This document shows positions 18,353 to 27,094 of a stretch of 64,000 nucleotides of DNA, piece after piece. Under the pieces are notes generated by a model, which was given only the letters and a program-made list of their open reading frames with translations, was not told the origin of the DNA and did not search any database. Numbering within the stretch: the first letter of the stretch is position 1; each line of letters starts with the position of its first letter. The position numbers and the translations under genes are program-made. Origin of the DNA: Candidatus Pseudobacter hemicellulosilyticus (GTDB lineage: Bacteria; Bacteroidota; Bacteroidia; Chitinophagales; Chitinophagaceae); NCBI GenBank assembly GCA_029202545.1, contig CP119311.1, positions 3,224,001 through 3,288,000 on the forward strand, in the 5' to 3' direction.

Positions 18353-20074
18353 ATGAGCGTACAATATAACAGAACAATAATTGCGGCAGTGACCTGTGCC
18401 TTCATCGGACTGACGGGTTGCAGCAAGGACTTCCTGGATACCAGGCTGGATACACAACCGGTGCAGCACAATGTTGACGGCAGCTACAGCAGCCTGATCC
18501 AGCTGGCCAATGCACCCTATGCCTATCTGCAGCAGCGCAATGAGTTTTCATCGCTGGATGGTAACCTGTTTGCCGCAGTGACGGACGAGGCCGTACAGAC
18601 CAACAGTGTGGGAGATGTATACCTGTTCAATAATGGCAACTGGAACCAGTTCAATAATCCTGACGACCGGTACAACTATTATTACGCCGGGATCTATTCT
18701 GTCAACTATTTCCTGGAATACCTCCAGAAAAATGGCGGCAACTACCGGGCTATGCTGGCCATCAACAGGGATACTATCACGGCGGATACGCGGCTGACCT
18801 ACCTCAATGATGTGGCGCTGATGGGTTATGCTATTCCTGAAGCACATGTGCTGCGTGCCTATTTCTATTTTGAACTGATCAAAAGGTATGGCGGGGTGCC
18901 CCTGCTGACCCAGACCTATAGCGCCTCGGATAAACCCGCGGTCAGCATGTCCGGCTTTGACGAGCTGGTGAATTTTATCGTCACAGAAATTGATACCTAT
19001 AAAAATTCGCTGCAGCCCAACTGGAAGACCTCTGATTTTACCAACCAGGACGGCAGGTTCACCATTGGTGCGGCGCTGGCCCTGAAAGCGAGGGTATTGC
19101 TGTATGCCGCCAGCCCGCTGCACAATGCAGCCGGCAGCGCCACTAAATGGCAGGCTGCTGCCGCTGCCGCCAATGAAGCGCTGGTCTTTGCCCAACGCGC
19201 AGATGCTGCTGGTGGCAGGAACAGCCTGGATGGCAATTACCGGAACTATTTCCTCGGTAACAATACGCTCACCAGCAATGAGACCATACTGGCCATCCGG
19301 TACGCGGCCAGTAATGATCTGGAACGAGCCAATTATCCTATTGCCACGGCCGGCGGGAACAGTGGGGTCACACCCACGGACGACCTGGTAAAAGCTTATG
19401 AACTGACAGGCGCTGCTGTGCCTGATAATCCCTATGCCAACAGGGATCCCAGGCTGGGCTTTACCATTGTGACTAATGGCAGTACCTGGAACAGTAGGGT
19501 GATTGACCAGTCGCCCGGCGGCACGGATGATATGCGGCGGGTGAATGCCAGCAAGACGGGGTATTACCTGAAAAAATTCATGAATGATAATGTGGACCTG
19601 GTCAACAATGCGGTCAACCCGCACAACTGGCCGGTATTCCGGTATGGTGAATTGCTGCTGGTCTATGCGGAAGCTATGAATGAAGCCTATGGACCGGATA
19701 ATAACAATGGTTTTGTGCTGACGGCCCGCGAGGCGCTGAACCAGGTGCGCGCCAGGCCGGGAGTGAACCTGCCGGGGGTGATTGCTGCCGGACAAACGGA
19801 GTTCCGGGCGGCTGTGAAGCAGGAACGCAGGGTAGAGCTGGCCTTCGAGAACCACCGGTACTGGGACCTGGTCCGCTGGGGTGATGCGGCTACTGTGCAG
19901 AGCAGGGCGGTGACAGGCGTGCAGGTTACAAAGAATACTTCGGGCGCATTTGTGTATACGCCAAAGACCGTGCAGAACAGGGTATTCCTGTCGCCCAAAA
20001 TGAACTACTATCCTTTCCCTCAGTCCGAGGTCAATATTTCAAATGGGGTGCTGATCCAAAATGCGGGCTGGTAA
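18353..20074 (+). CDS. SusD/RagB-like lipoprotein, pair 2
   Basis: About 573 residues from ATG 18353 ('MSVQYNRTIIAAVTCAFIGLTGC'), with the lipobox cysteine in 'LTGCSKDF'. The longer frame from 18305 overlaps the SusC gene and destroys the signal peptide. The C-terminus has the SusD pattern 'VKQERRVELAFENHRYWDLVRWG' region and 'YYPFPQSEVNISNGVLIQNAGW'. It forms the surface lid of the second SusC. Sequence is clearly different from the first SusD, so the pairs are not a recent duplication. Confidence 0.93.
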   Translation: MSVQYNRTIIAAVTCAFIGLTGCSKDFLDTRLDTQPVQHNVDGSYSSLIQLANAPYAYLQQRNEFSSLDGNLFAAVTDEAVQTNSVGDVYLFNNGNWNQFNNPDDRYNYYYAGIYSVNYFLEYLQKNGGNYRAMLAINRDTITADTRLTYLNDVALMGYAIPEAHVLRAYFYFELIKRYGGVPLLTQTYSASDKPAVSMSGFDELVNFIVTEIDTYKNSLQPNWKTSDFTNQDGRFTIGAALALKARVLLYAASPLHNAAGSATKWQAAAAAANEALVFAQRADAAGGRNSLDGNYRNYFLGNNTLTSNETILAIRYAASNDLERANYPIATAGGNSGVTPTDDLVKAYELTGAAVPDNPYANRDPRLGFTIVTNGSTWNSRVIDQSPGGTDDMRRVNASKTGYYLKKFMNDNVDLVNNAVNPHNWPVFRYGELLLVYAEAMNEAYGPDNNNGFVLTAREALNQVRARPGVNLPGVIAAGQTEFRAAVKQERRVELAFENHRYWDLVRWGDAATVQSRAVTGVQVTKNTSGAFVYTPKTVQNRVFLSPKMNYYPFPQSEVNISNGVLIQNAGW

Positions 20075-20117
20075 AAGCCAGTGCCTGGTTTGTCAGCACA
20101 ACACTAAAAATTGAGCT

Positions 20118-21431
20118 ATGAATGGTAAAAAAATAACTGCCGTATTACTGACTGCGTTTGCCGTCCTGCTGTTCCTGTCCTCCTGTGAAAAGGATGACTC
20201 CACAAAGGAATATGGCACGCAGCTGATCTATATGCCGCAAAGCGCCAATGTGTCTTTGGGCCTTAATGCTATCTACCCGGTGCCCAGCTCCTCCAATAAT
20301 GCCAGTCCAACAGGAATGAACTATCTGGTGGATGAAGCTACTGAAACCACCAATGTTATCCTGGGCGTTGCCCTGTCCGGTTCCGCGGCAGGCTCCTACA
20401 GTGTGGACATTACCGTGAACAATGATACTATCCAGCAATTGCTGGACAATGGGACGCTGGGCAGCAACTATGTGGCTATGCCGGCATCCGGGTATACGCT
20501 TCCTGCAAGGCTGGATGTTTCAGACAAAGGTCATGCTACTTTCTACCTGGCGGTGAGCAATAGCCTGATCGTTGACCCTGCCTATTTCGGCAAGCACCTG
20601 GTAGTAGCTGTGCAGATCAGCAATGCTACCCGCTACAGCATCGACAGGGAGAAGGCTACTACTATTGTGGACCTCAATATTGCCGGGCTGTTCCCTTCTG
20701 CTACCGCTACCTCGGAGATCAATGTCTCCGAAGGGCTGAATGTAACTTTTACCGGGCAGAACCTGGACAAGGTAACGGCCCTTAACCTCACCGGTTCCGA
20801 TATCAGTCTGCCCATTGTATCGCAATCAGCCAGCAGCATGGTGGTGACCATGCCGGCCATGGCTGCGTTCAACAGGGGTACGGTAGACCTGGTGACACCT
20901 TTTGGCACTACCCAGTCCGGATTTGAACTGGTCAATGTGGACAATGCCTATAAAGTATTCACAGATGATTACGGCGCCAATATTGGTTCCAATACCGATG
21001 GGGATGATTATGGCTCACAGCAGGGCCGGAATACCAGCGTGTCCAAACGTGGTACGGCCTCCCTGGCCATTACCTATTACGGTAATAACTACTCGCCGGG
21101 CGGCCTGCTCAATACTGCCCAGTTTGTGAACGATGGGTATCAGTATATCACTTTCTGGGCCAGGAGCACTACCAATGGCACCGGTAATGAAGGTATCCAA
21201 ATGTCATTGATGGGAGATGGTATGCCGGAAGGTTATGGAAATGATTTTGCCGGTGTTGGCATTATTGTAGGGCCTGAATGGACCTATTACAAAATTGCCA
21301 TCGGGTCTTCCGCCGCCAAACCTATGTGGAGCAAGGGCAGTTCCTTCAGGAAGTTCGGCTGGCGCCTGAACAACTGGAATGTGCCAAATAATGAGGTAGT
21401 GTATTTTGACGATATCCTGTTTGTAAAATAA
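20118..21431 (+). CDS. Surface glycan-binding lipoprotein (DUF1735-like, IPT/TIG and C-terminal beta-sandwich)
   Basis: A 437-residue lipoprotein with signal 'LLTAFAVLLFLSSC'. Three parts can be seen: an N-terminal DUF1735-like domain (about 35-185; '...NVILGVALSGSAAGSYSVDI...'), an IPT/TIG immunoglobulin-like domain (about 190-275; 'GLNVTFTGQNLDKVTALNL'), and a C-terminal aromatic-rich beta-sandwich (about 280-437) that resembles a carbohydrate-binding module and ends 'VYFDDILFVK'. Position after two SusCD pairs and before two glycoside hydrolases is the usual place of the accessory surface glycan-binding protein that captures polysaccharide. The fold is fairly sure, the ligand is not. Confidence 0.8.
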   Translation: MNGKKITAVLLTAFAVLLFLSSCEKDDSTKEYGTQLIYMPQSANVSLGLNAIYPVPSSSNNASPTGMNYLVDEATETTNVILGVALSGSAAGSYSVDITVNNDTIQQLLDNGTLGSNYVAMPASGYTLPARLDVSDKGHATFYLAVSNSLIVDPAYFGKHLVVAVQISNATRYSIDREKATTIVDLNIAGLFPSATATSEINVSEGLNVTFTGQNLDKVTALNLTGSDISLPIVSQSASSMVVTMPAMAAFNRGTVDLVTPFGTTQSGFELVNVDNAYKVFTDDYGANIGSNTDGDDYGSQQGRNTSVSKRGTASLAITYYGNNYSPGGLLNTAQFVNDGYQYITFWARSTTNGTGNEGIQMSLMGDGMPEGYGNDFAGVGIIVGPEWTYYKIAIGSSAAKPMWSKGSSFRKFGWRLNNWNVPNNEVVYFDDILFVK

Positions 21432-21442
21432 TACTGGTTTAT

Positions 21443-22708
21443 ATGACTAAAACAATTCTTTGTCTGCTATTAGGACTAAGTACGTGCTTTTGTAATAAAG
21501 GAAATGCTTCAGCTGCAGTGGCGCCCCAGGTGGGGCTGCTGAGTGGTGCGGCAGCCGTGGTAACACCTTCGCCGGTGGCCGGCAGTGCGTATACAGGAAG
21601 CCTGTACCTGTCCTATTCCGGAGGTAATGGAGCGGTGTATACAGCCGGCAATGAAATTGCTTCTTCGGGTGTGGAAGGTTTGACAGCGGTATTGCAGGAA
21701 GGTACCTTGCTGAATGGTATGGGCTCGCTGACCTACAATATCAGCGGCTTGCCTGCCAGCGCGGGTAATGCGGTATTCAACCTGTCCTTTGGCGGTCAGT
21801 CTGCCACGGTGACGGTGGTGGTAGCAGAAAAAGCAGCAGCCAACCTGCTGTACTGGGGCTTTTTTGATGATTCGGGAACACCACTGTCCAGCTATGCCGG
21901 GTATGGGAAAAAGGCCAGCACTACAATGATGTTTGATCATTGGGATGTGGATGGTAACAAGGATTTTCCTGTTGCGTTCTGTAATACGGTGTCTGCGGCC
22001 GGTTACCTGCCGCATGTGACCTGGGAGCCCCGCTTAGGGCTGACCGAACTGATGTCCGGCAAGTATGACAATGACATTAAAAAATATGGCGAGTCAATAG
22101 CATTGTTCGGCAAACCTGTTATCTTGCGATTTGCGCATGAATTCAATGGCGACTGGTATCCCTGGAGCATCAACGGGGAAGAGCTGGTGCCTGCCGCAAC
22201 CTACGTGCAGGCCTTCCGGTATGTACAGGACAGGATCAAAGCTGCAGGCGCTGCCAACGCTTTCTGGGCATGGGCGCCCAACTGTGTCAACGGCGCTAAA
22301 AATCCCCAGTCCCTGGAGTCATACTACCCCGGGGACGACTATGTAGACCTGGTAGGTATGGACGGCTATAATTTCGGTACCTCGCAGACCTGGTCTAACT
22401 GGCAAAGCTTCTCCGCCATTTTCGGTAACCTGTATGACTGGATCAATAAAAATCATCCGGACAAACCCATCTTTATTGCTGAAATGGGCTGCTCATCCAC
22501 AGGGGGCGATAAGATTGCCTGGATCAATGACATGTTTGTGCAGCTGGAAAAGACTTTCCCGAAGATCAGGTCCTTTGTCTGGTTCAATATCAATAAGGAA
22601 ACGGACTGGCGTTTTACCGAGACCCAGGGCAGTATCAATGCTTTCAAAGCAGGAGTGAACGGGGCGCGTGTGGTTGCTGACGCCAGCCTGGGCGGCTTGT
22701 TAAAATAA
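21443..22708 (+). CDS. GH26 family endo-glycanase (beta-mannanase-like)
   Basis: A 421-residue secreted enzyme with an N-terminal signal peptide (to about residue 24), an Ig-like linker domain (about 30-130) and a GH26 TIM barrel (about 135-420). The acid/base glutamate is E233 in 'RFAHEFNGDWYPW' and the nucleophile is E347 in 'FIAEMGCSS'; 'FWAWAPNCVNG' and 'DLVGMDGYNFG' are typical strand ends. GH26 includes endo-beta-1,4-mannanases, beta-1,3-xylanases and lichenase-type enzymes that use a retaining mechanism. It starts 11 bp after the glycan-binding protein. With the GH3 next door it could attack glucomannan or mixed-linkage glucan; the exact substrate cannot be read from the sequence. Confidence 0.88.
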   Translation: MTKTILCLLLGLSTCFCNKGNASAAVAPQVGLLSGAAAVVTPSPVAGSAYTGSLYLSYSGGNGAVYTAGNEIASSGVEGLTAVLQEGTLLNGMGSLTYNISGLPASAGNAVFNLSFGGQSATVTVVVAEKAAANLLYWGFFDDSGTPLSSYAGYGKKASTTMMFDHWDVDGNKDFPVAFCNTVSAAGYLPHVTWEPRLGLTELMSGKYDNDIKKYGESIALFGKPVILRFAHEFNGDWYPWSINGEELVPAATYVQAFRYVQDRIKAAGAANAFWAWAPNCVNGAKNPQSLESYYPGDDYVDLVGMDGYNFGTSQTWSNWQSFSAIFGNLYDWINKNHPDKPIFIAEMGCSSTGGDKIAWINDMFVQLEKTFPKIRSFVWFNINKETDWRFTETQGSINAFKAGVNGARVVADASLGGLLK

Positions 22709-22762
22709 TACCGGATGATGTTTGTATAGTATCGGAATTCATACCCCGCTTACAGTAATTTG

Positions 22763-22817
22763 GGCAGCCGGCGCATCACCGTGCAAGTCAGCACGATGAC
22801 GCCCTTAACAGGCTGCC
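22763..22817 (+). promoter_or_regulatory. Structured intergenic element between GH26 and GH3 genes
   Basis: In the 149-bp gap GGCAGCC (22763-22769) pairs with GGCTGCC (22811-22817), and inside this a second stem (GGCG..ATC..GTGC with GCACGATGACGCC, bulged) closes on AAGTCA. There is no T-tract, so this is not an intrinsic terminator. It may be an RNA-processing or stability element that uncouples GH3 expression from the upstream genes. Confidence 0.4.
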
Positions 22818-22857
22818 AGCCCTTTATCATATGTTCTCTTTATTTAATTGCTTTGAT

Positions 22858-25101
22858 ATGAAACGTATAACCCTTCCCTGTGTGCTGCTGATGCTTGTTA
22901 TGGCCTGCGGCGATTCAACACAGAACCCTGCCTACAAACGGAGCGATCTGCCCATTGAAGATCGCGTAAAAGACCTCCTGAAACGAATGACCGTTGAAGA
23001 AAAAGCAGGTCAGTTCAACCAGCTTTCGGGCGATCTGGCTACCGGTCCTGCATCAGGTAATGCCGACTGGAAGCAGAAAATAGAAAGGATCAAAAATGGC
23101 GAGGTGGGCTCCATGCTGAACGTGGTGGGCGCCGCCAAAACCCGCCAGGTACAGGAAGCCGCCCTGCAAAGCAGGCTGGGCATTCCCCTGTTCTTTGGTT
23201 ATGATGTGATCCATGGCTACAAAACCATATTCCCCATTCCCCTGGCCGAAGCCTGCTCCTGGGACCTGGAAGGCGCAACGCGCAATGCCGCTACTGCCGC
23301 CCTGGAATCTTCTTCCGCAGGCGTACACTGGACCTTTGGTCCTATGTGTGATATCAGCACGGATCCGCGCTGGGGCCGGGTGATGGAAGGCGCCGGTGAA
23401 GATCCCTGGCTGGGCGCCCAGCTGGCCGCCGCCCGCGTGAAAGGCCTGCAGGGTAATTTTGATTCTACCCATATCCTGGCCTGTATCAAGCATTTTGCGG
23501 CCTATGGCGCCGTGGAAGGCGGGAAGGAATATAATTACACGGATATGTCACGCGTGGCGCTCTGGAACAAATACCTGCCGCCCTATAAGGCTGCTGTAGA
23601 AGCCGGCGCCGCTTCCCTGATGAATGGCTTCACCACTTTTGAAGGAGTGCCTGTTACCGGTAATAAGTACCTGGTGACCGATGTCCTGAAAGATCAGTGG
23701 GGCTTTAAAGGTTTCCTGGTGAGCGACTGGAACTCTATCGGAGAAATGGTGAACTGGGGCTATGCCACAGACAAAAAAGATGCTGCGGATAAAGCCTTTG
23801 CCGCCGGCAGTATGATAGATATGGAAACACAGGCCATGGGACAATATATCCCTGAGCTGGTGAAAGAAGGCAGGATCTCCGAAAAAGACCTGGACGATGC
23901 CGTGGGCAGGATTCTGTATTTTAAATTCAAGCTGGGACTGTTTGATCATCCCTATGCTTTCTGCGATGAACAAAGAGAAGCCAGCACCCTGCTCAATGCC
24001 GCACACAGGCAGCAGGCGCTGGAATCCGCCAAACGTGCTATCGTTCTATTGAAAAATGATAACAAAGTACTGCCCCTGAAGAAGAGCGGTCAAAAGATAG
24101 CCCTTGTTGGATTGTATGCCCGGGAGAAAAAACACCTGTTTGATTTCTGGATCGCGCAGGGTGATTTTAACCAGGCTGTTTCCCTGCAGGAAGGTATGGC
24201 CGCCACTTTTGGAGCAGCCAGTGCCAGCTTCAGTGATGGCTATTCACTGGATACTGCTGCTGCCAAAGCAGCACTGATACAGGAAGCTGTTGGCAAGGCC
24301 CGCAGTGCGGATGTAGTGGTGGTGAATATTGGCTTACCTGGTGGACTGGCCGGTGAGGACCGGTCAATGGCCAATATTGATATTCCCCAGGACCAGGTCA
24401 ACCTGCTCCGGGAACTGAAGAAGACCGGCAAGCCCGTAGTAGCCGTAGTAGCTGCCGGCCGGCCAATGATCCTGACCGGTATCCTGGAGTTGTGTGACGC
24501 CATTGTTTATTCCTGGATACTGGGCACAGAAGGCGGTAATGCCATTGCGCAGGTGCTGGCGGGCGATTACAATCCTTCCGGCAAAACGGTGATGAGCTTC
24601 CCGAAAGCACTTGGTCAGATCCCTGTTTATTACAATCATTTCAATACCGGCAGGCCCAATCCCACAGATAACGCCGGCAACTGGTACAGCCGCTACCGCG
24701 ATGTGGCCAACGATCCGCTGTATCCTTTTGGCTATGGTCTGAGCTATACACAATTTACTTATAGCAACCTGGCAGTAAAAGATACTGCGTTACAGCAGAA
24801 TGATACCCTTCGGGTGAGTGTAACAGTGACCAATAGTGGTGAAGTGGATGGTGAGGAAGTGGCGCAGCTGTACATCCGTGATGTAACGGCTTCCATTGTC
24901 CGGCCGGTGAAAGAACTGAAAGGATTCCAGAAGGTCCTGCTGAAAAAGGGCGAGTCCCGCGAGCTGCATTTTGCACTGGCTGCTACGGACCTGGCTTTCT
25001 ATGATGCCACAGGCAAGGCAGTGCTGGAACCCGGCAGCTTCGGTCTCTTTGTAGGTGGTAACTCAAGGGATGTGCTGAGTGGTAGTTTCTGGTTAAAATA
25101 A
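22858..25101 (+). CDS. GH3 family beta-glucosidase-like lipoprotein (BglX type)
   Basis: About 747 residues from ATG 22858 (MKRITLPCVLLMLVMAC, lipobox 'VMAC'); the ATG at 22831 adds nine residues before a normal signal. It has the three-part BglX layout: N-terminal (beta/alpha)8 domain with the nucleophile D290 in 'LVSDWNSIGEM' and 'KHFAAYG', a five-stranded alpha/beta sandwich with 'GTEGGNAIAQVLAGDYNPSGK', and a C-terminal fibronectin-type-III-like domain ('PFGYGLSYTQF', 'GEEVAQLYI'). It removes terminal beta-linked sugars from the oligosaccharides made by the GH26 enzyme, probably at the periplasmic or inner face of the outer membrane. Last gene of the locus; followed by a bidirectional terminator. 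Confidence 0.93.
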   Translation: MKRITLPCVLLMLVMACGDSTQNPAYKRSDLPIEDRVKDLLKRMTVEEKAGQFNQLSGDLATGPASGNADWKQKIERIKNGEVGSMLNVVGAAKTRQVQEAALQSRLGIPLFFGYDVIHGYKTIFPIPLAEACSWDLEGATRNAATAALESSSAGVHWTFGPMCDISTDPRWGRVMEGAGEDPWLGAQLAAARVKGLQGNFDSTHILACIKHFAAYGAVEGGKEYNYTDMSRVALWNKYLPPYKAAVEAGAASLMNGFTTFEGVPVTGNKYLVTDVLKDQWGFKGFLVSDWNSIGEMVNWGYATDKKDAADKAFAAGSMIDMETQAMGQYIPELVKEGRISEKDLDDAVGRILYFKFKLGLFDHPYAFCDEQREASTLLNAAHRQQALESAKRAIVLLKNDNKVLPLKKSGQKIALVGLYAREKKHLFDFWIAQGDFNQAVSLQEGMAATFGAASASFSDGYSLDTAAAKAALIQEAVGKARSADVVVVNIGLPGGLAGEDRSMANIDIPQDQVNLLRELKKTGKPVVAVVAAGRPMILTGILELCDAIVYSWILGTEGGNAIAQVLAGDYNPSGKTVMSFPKALGQIPVYYNHFNTGRPNPTDNAGNWYSRYRDVANDPLYPFGYGLSYTQFTYSNLAVKDTALQQNDTLRVSVTVTNSGEVDGEEVAQLYIRDVTASIVRPVKELKGFQKVLLKKGESRELHFALAATDLAFYDATGKAVLEPGSFGLFVGGNSRDVLSGSFWLK

Positions 25102-25124
25102 CTTTGGCATAGAAGCGCCTAAAT

Positions 25125-25165
25125 AAAAAACAGGCTGTTCAATACTATTGAGCAGCCTGTTTTTT
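25125..25165. terminator. Bidirectional intrinsic terminator between convergent operons
   Basis: A 17-bp stem (25125-25141 with 25149-25165, core CAGGCTG/CAGCCTG, one G-U pair, loop CTATT-like) has six A on the left and six T on the right, so it works on both strands. It ends the GH3 operon on the plus strand and the phosphatase operon on the minus strand, whose stop codon (25164-25166) it overlaps. Confidence 0.9.
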
Positions 25166-27020
25166 ATTTCCCCGCCAGCCGGCTGATCCTGTGATGTATT
25201 TCTGTATTTGGATAAACGCCGAGGAATTCAGCGGCGCCGGGGCCGTAAGCAAATACCGGCACCATGATATTGGTATGGTCGTCCGTGCTGAAATGCCCGC
25301 GGATCAGGCCCTTCCGGTAATCGGCGTCCAGGAAACTGAGGCCGCCGGTCTCATGATCGGCGGTTACAATGACCAGGGTCTCCTGGTTGCGGTCGGCAAA
25401 GGCCAGGGCTGCTCCTACGGCCCGGTCAAAATCATGCAGCTCGCTGATGGCATAGGGCAGGTCGTTGCCATGGCCACCGTAATCTATCTGTGCGCCTTCG
25501 GCCATAATGAAAAAGCCTTTTTTATTGGGGACGAACCTACGGATGGTTTCCTGGAGCGATCGGGTCAGCATATTGCCACGCCCACTCTTCACCGGGCGAC
25601 AGACCGAATCCGCCAGCAGCACCAGCTGCCTGGCTGCTGCCGACTGCTCATAGGCTTCCAGGCTTTGGGCATAGCCAAAGCCTTTGGTTTCCAGTTGCTG
25701 TAACAATTGCTGGTTGGGATTATTGGTAAAGGGCGTGCGGTTTGGGCCCACCAATACATCCACCGGGCTTTGCAGCAGGTCGGCCGCAATATTGTTGGAC
25801 ATTGAGCGGTCCACCTGGTGGGCATAGAACACCGCCGGTGTGGCATCGGTAATATCGCCGGTGCTGATGATACCTGTTTTCCTGCCGGTGGCGGCCAGCT
25901 TGTCTACCAAAGAAGGCCAGGGCTTACCGCTGCTGTCCATACCAATATACCGGTTGTTGGTCTTTGTGCCGCAGGCCATGGCGGTACCGCCAGCTGCGGA
26001 ATCTGTAATATCTGAATTGGCTGCTTCTGTGCGCGACAGGCCCATGAACCGGAACGAGGCCAGGTGCAGGCTGCCATGGTTGGTGGTGAGGGCCGCCTGT
26101 ATCTGGGCCAGGCCCATGCCGTCACCGATCAGCAGGATGATGTTCTTTGGTTTGCGGGCGGCGCCGTCCGACTGATGCGTGGGTTTATATACGTTATAGG
26201 GTGTTGACAGCTGGTATTGGGTGCTGGCTCTTTTGGTATAAAAATCCTGGAGCAGGGCCGGGTGATCAGTCCCGATCCAGTCCACGCCCATCTTCTCCAG
26301 TTCGGTCCAGGTATTGGCATTGTCCTTCGTGCCCCAGAACCGGAAAGGGATACCCAGGGCTTTAGCGCGCTGGATCACCTCTTTTAGTTTTTGCTGATCG
26401 GCCATGGGCGGCGTACCCTTGCCATTCCAGGCGGAAAAGCTGCTGATATCGGCGCTGATCATGCCCAGCCTGCGTACCTGTTCAGCTGTATAGGGAATGG
26501 CTGGCCTTCCATCGAAATAAATAAGATCAGGGTATTGTGCAAAGGCAGCGGGCGGCGGGGTATTACCACTCAGTACTACCTTCACGGCATACCGGTTGCG
26601 CGTGGGATCAAAAATGCCGGGATAGTTATTGAGCTGGCTGATGAGCGCCGGCAGTACGGTGGTATAGTCTTCCTTGATATCTATCAGCAGCTGGAGGCGG
26701 CGGGCAGTATCAGGAAATACGCGGTCGCCATATTGTGCATACAGCGCAGCAATGGGTTTCAGGTACAATTCTTCCAGGGTATAGTTTGGCCTGATATGAC
26801 CGGCTTCATGGGCCACCATCAGCCTGCCGTTGCGCAGGAATACATCTGCTTCTACAGAGCCCATGCCAGCTTCATAGGCGGTATAGAAAGGGCGTTGCTG
26901 TTCATAATCATTGTGGCTATGGCCGTTGTTGGCGGTGGCGGGCCTTTCCTGGGCCTGGTTGCTGTACACCAGCAGCAGGAGCGGCAGACTGACAGCCAAT
27001 CTTTGTAAGGACTTCAACAT
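25164..27020 (-). CDS. Fused glycerophosphodiester phosphodiesterase-like / alkaline phosphatase
   Basis: About 618 residues from ATG ending at 27020 ('MLKSLQRLAVSLPLLLLVYSNQAQ' signal peptide); ten extra residues upstream are unlikely. The N-terminal half (about 30-270) is a PLC-like/GDPD TIM barrel with 'GHSHNDY', 'EADVFL' and 'VAHE'. The C-terminal half (about 290-618) is an alkaline phosphatase: metal site 'LLIGDGMG', nucleophile S341 in 'ITDSAAGGTAMACGTKT', 'AEGAQIDYGGHGND' and 'TADHETGG'. Together they could cut a phosphodiester and then remove phosphate from the product in the periplasm. It is the last gene of a sigma/anti-sigma/SusC/SusD operon, which suggests that the transporter imports a phosphorylated organic compound or its product. 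Confidence 0.9.
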   Translation of the reverse strand: MLKSLQRLAVSLPLLLLVYSNQAQERPATANNGHSHNDYEQQRPFYTAYEAGMGSVEADVFLRNGRLMVAHEAGHIRPNYTLEELYLKPIAALYAQYGDRVFPDTARRLQLLIDIKEDYTTVLPALISQLNNYPGIFDPTRNRYAVKVVLSGNTPPPAAFAQYPDLIYFDGRPAIPYTAEQVRRLGMISADISSFSAWNGKGTPPMADQQKLKEVIQRAKALGIPFRFWGTKDNANTWTELEKMGVDWIGTDHPALLQDFYTKRASTQYQLSTPYNVYKPTHQSDGAARKPKNIILLIGDGMGLAQIQAALTTNHGSLHLASFRFMGLSRTEAANSDITDSAAGGTAMACGTKTNNRYIGMDSSGKPWPSLVDKLAATGRKTGIISTGDITDATPAVFYAHQVDRSMSNNIAADLLQSPVDVLVGPNRTPFTNNPNQQLLQQLETKGFGYAQSLEAYEQSAAARQLVLLADSVCRPVKSGRGNMLTRSLQETIRRFVPNKKGFFIMAEGAQIDYGGHGNDLPYAISELHDFDRAVGAALAFADRNQETLVIVTADHETGGLSFLDADYRKGLIRGHFSTDDHTNIMVPVFAYGPGAAEFLGVYPNTEIHHRISRLAGK

Positions 27021-27040
27021 AGTGAGCAAAGTTAAATAAA

Positions 27041-27072
27041 GAGGGGGCATACAGCATCCTGCATGCCCCCTC
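27041..27072 (-). terminator. Attenuating terminator between susD and the phosphatase gene
   Basis: A 14-bp stem (27041-27054 with 27059-27072; core GAGGGGGCAT/ATGCCCCCTC, one wobble pair) with a 4-nt loop is followed on the minus strand by T-rich TTTATTTAAC. It lies between the susD stop (27095) and the phosphatase start (27020). Partial termination would make much more transporter than enzyme. Confidence 0.75.
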
Positions 27073-27094
27073 CGGTATAAAAGGTAAACATTCC

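Noticed and set aside
25164..27020. Two separate genes joined by a sequencing error
   Set aside because: The linker between the phosphodiesterase-like and phosphatase halves is in frame, without stop or start signal, and the second half has no signal peptide; a true fusion is the better reading.
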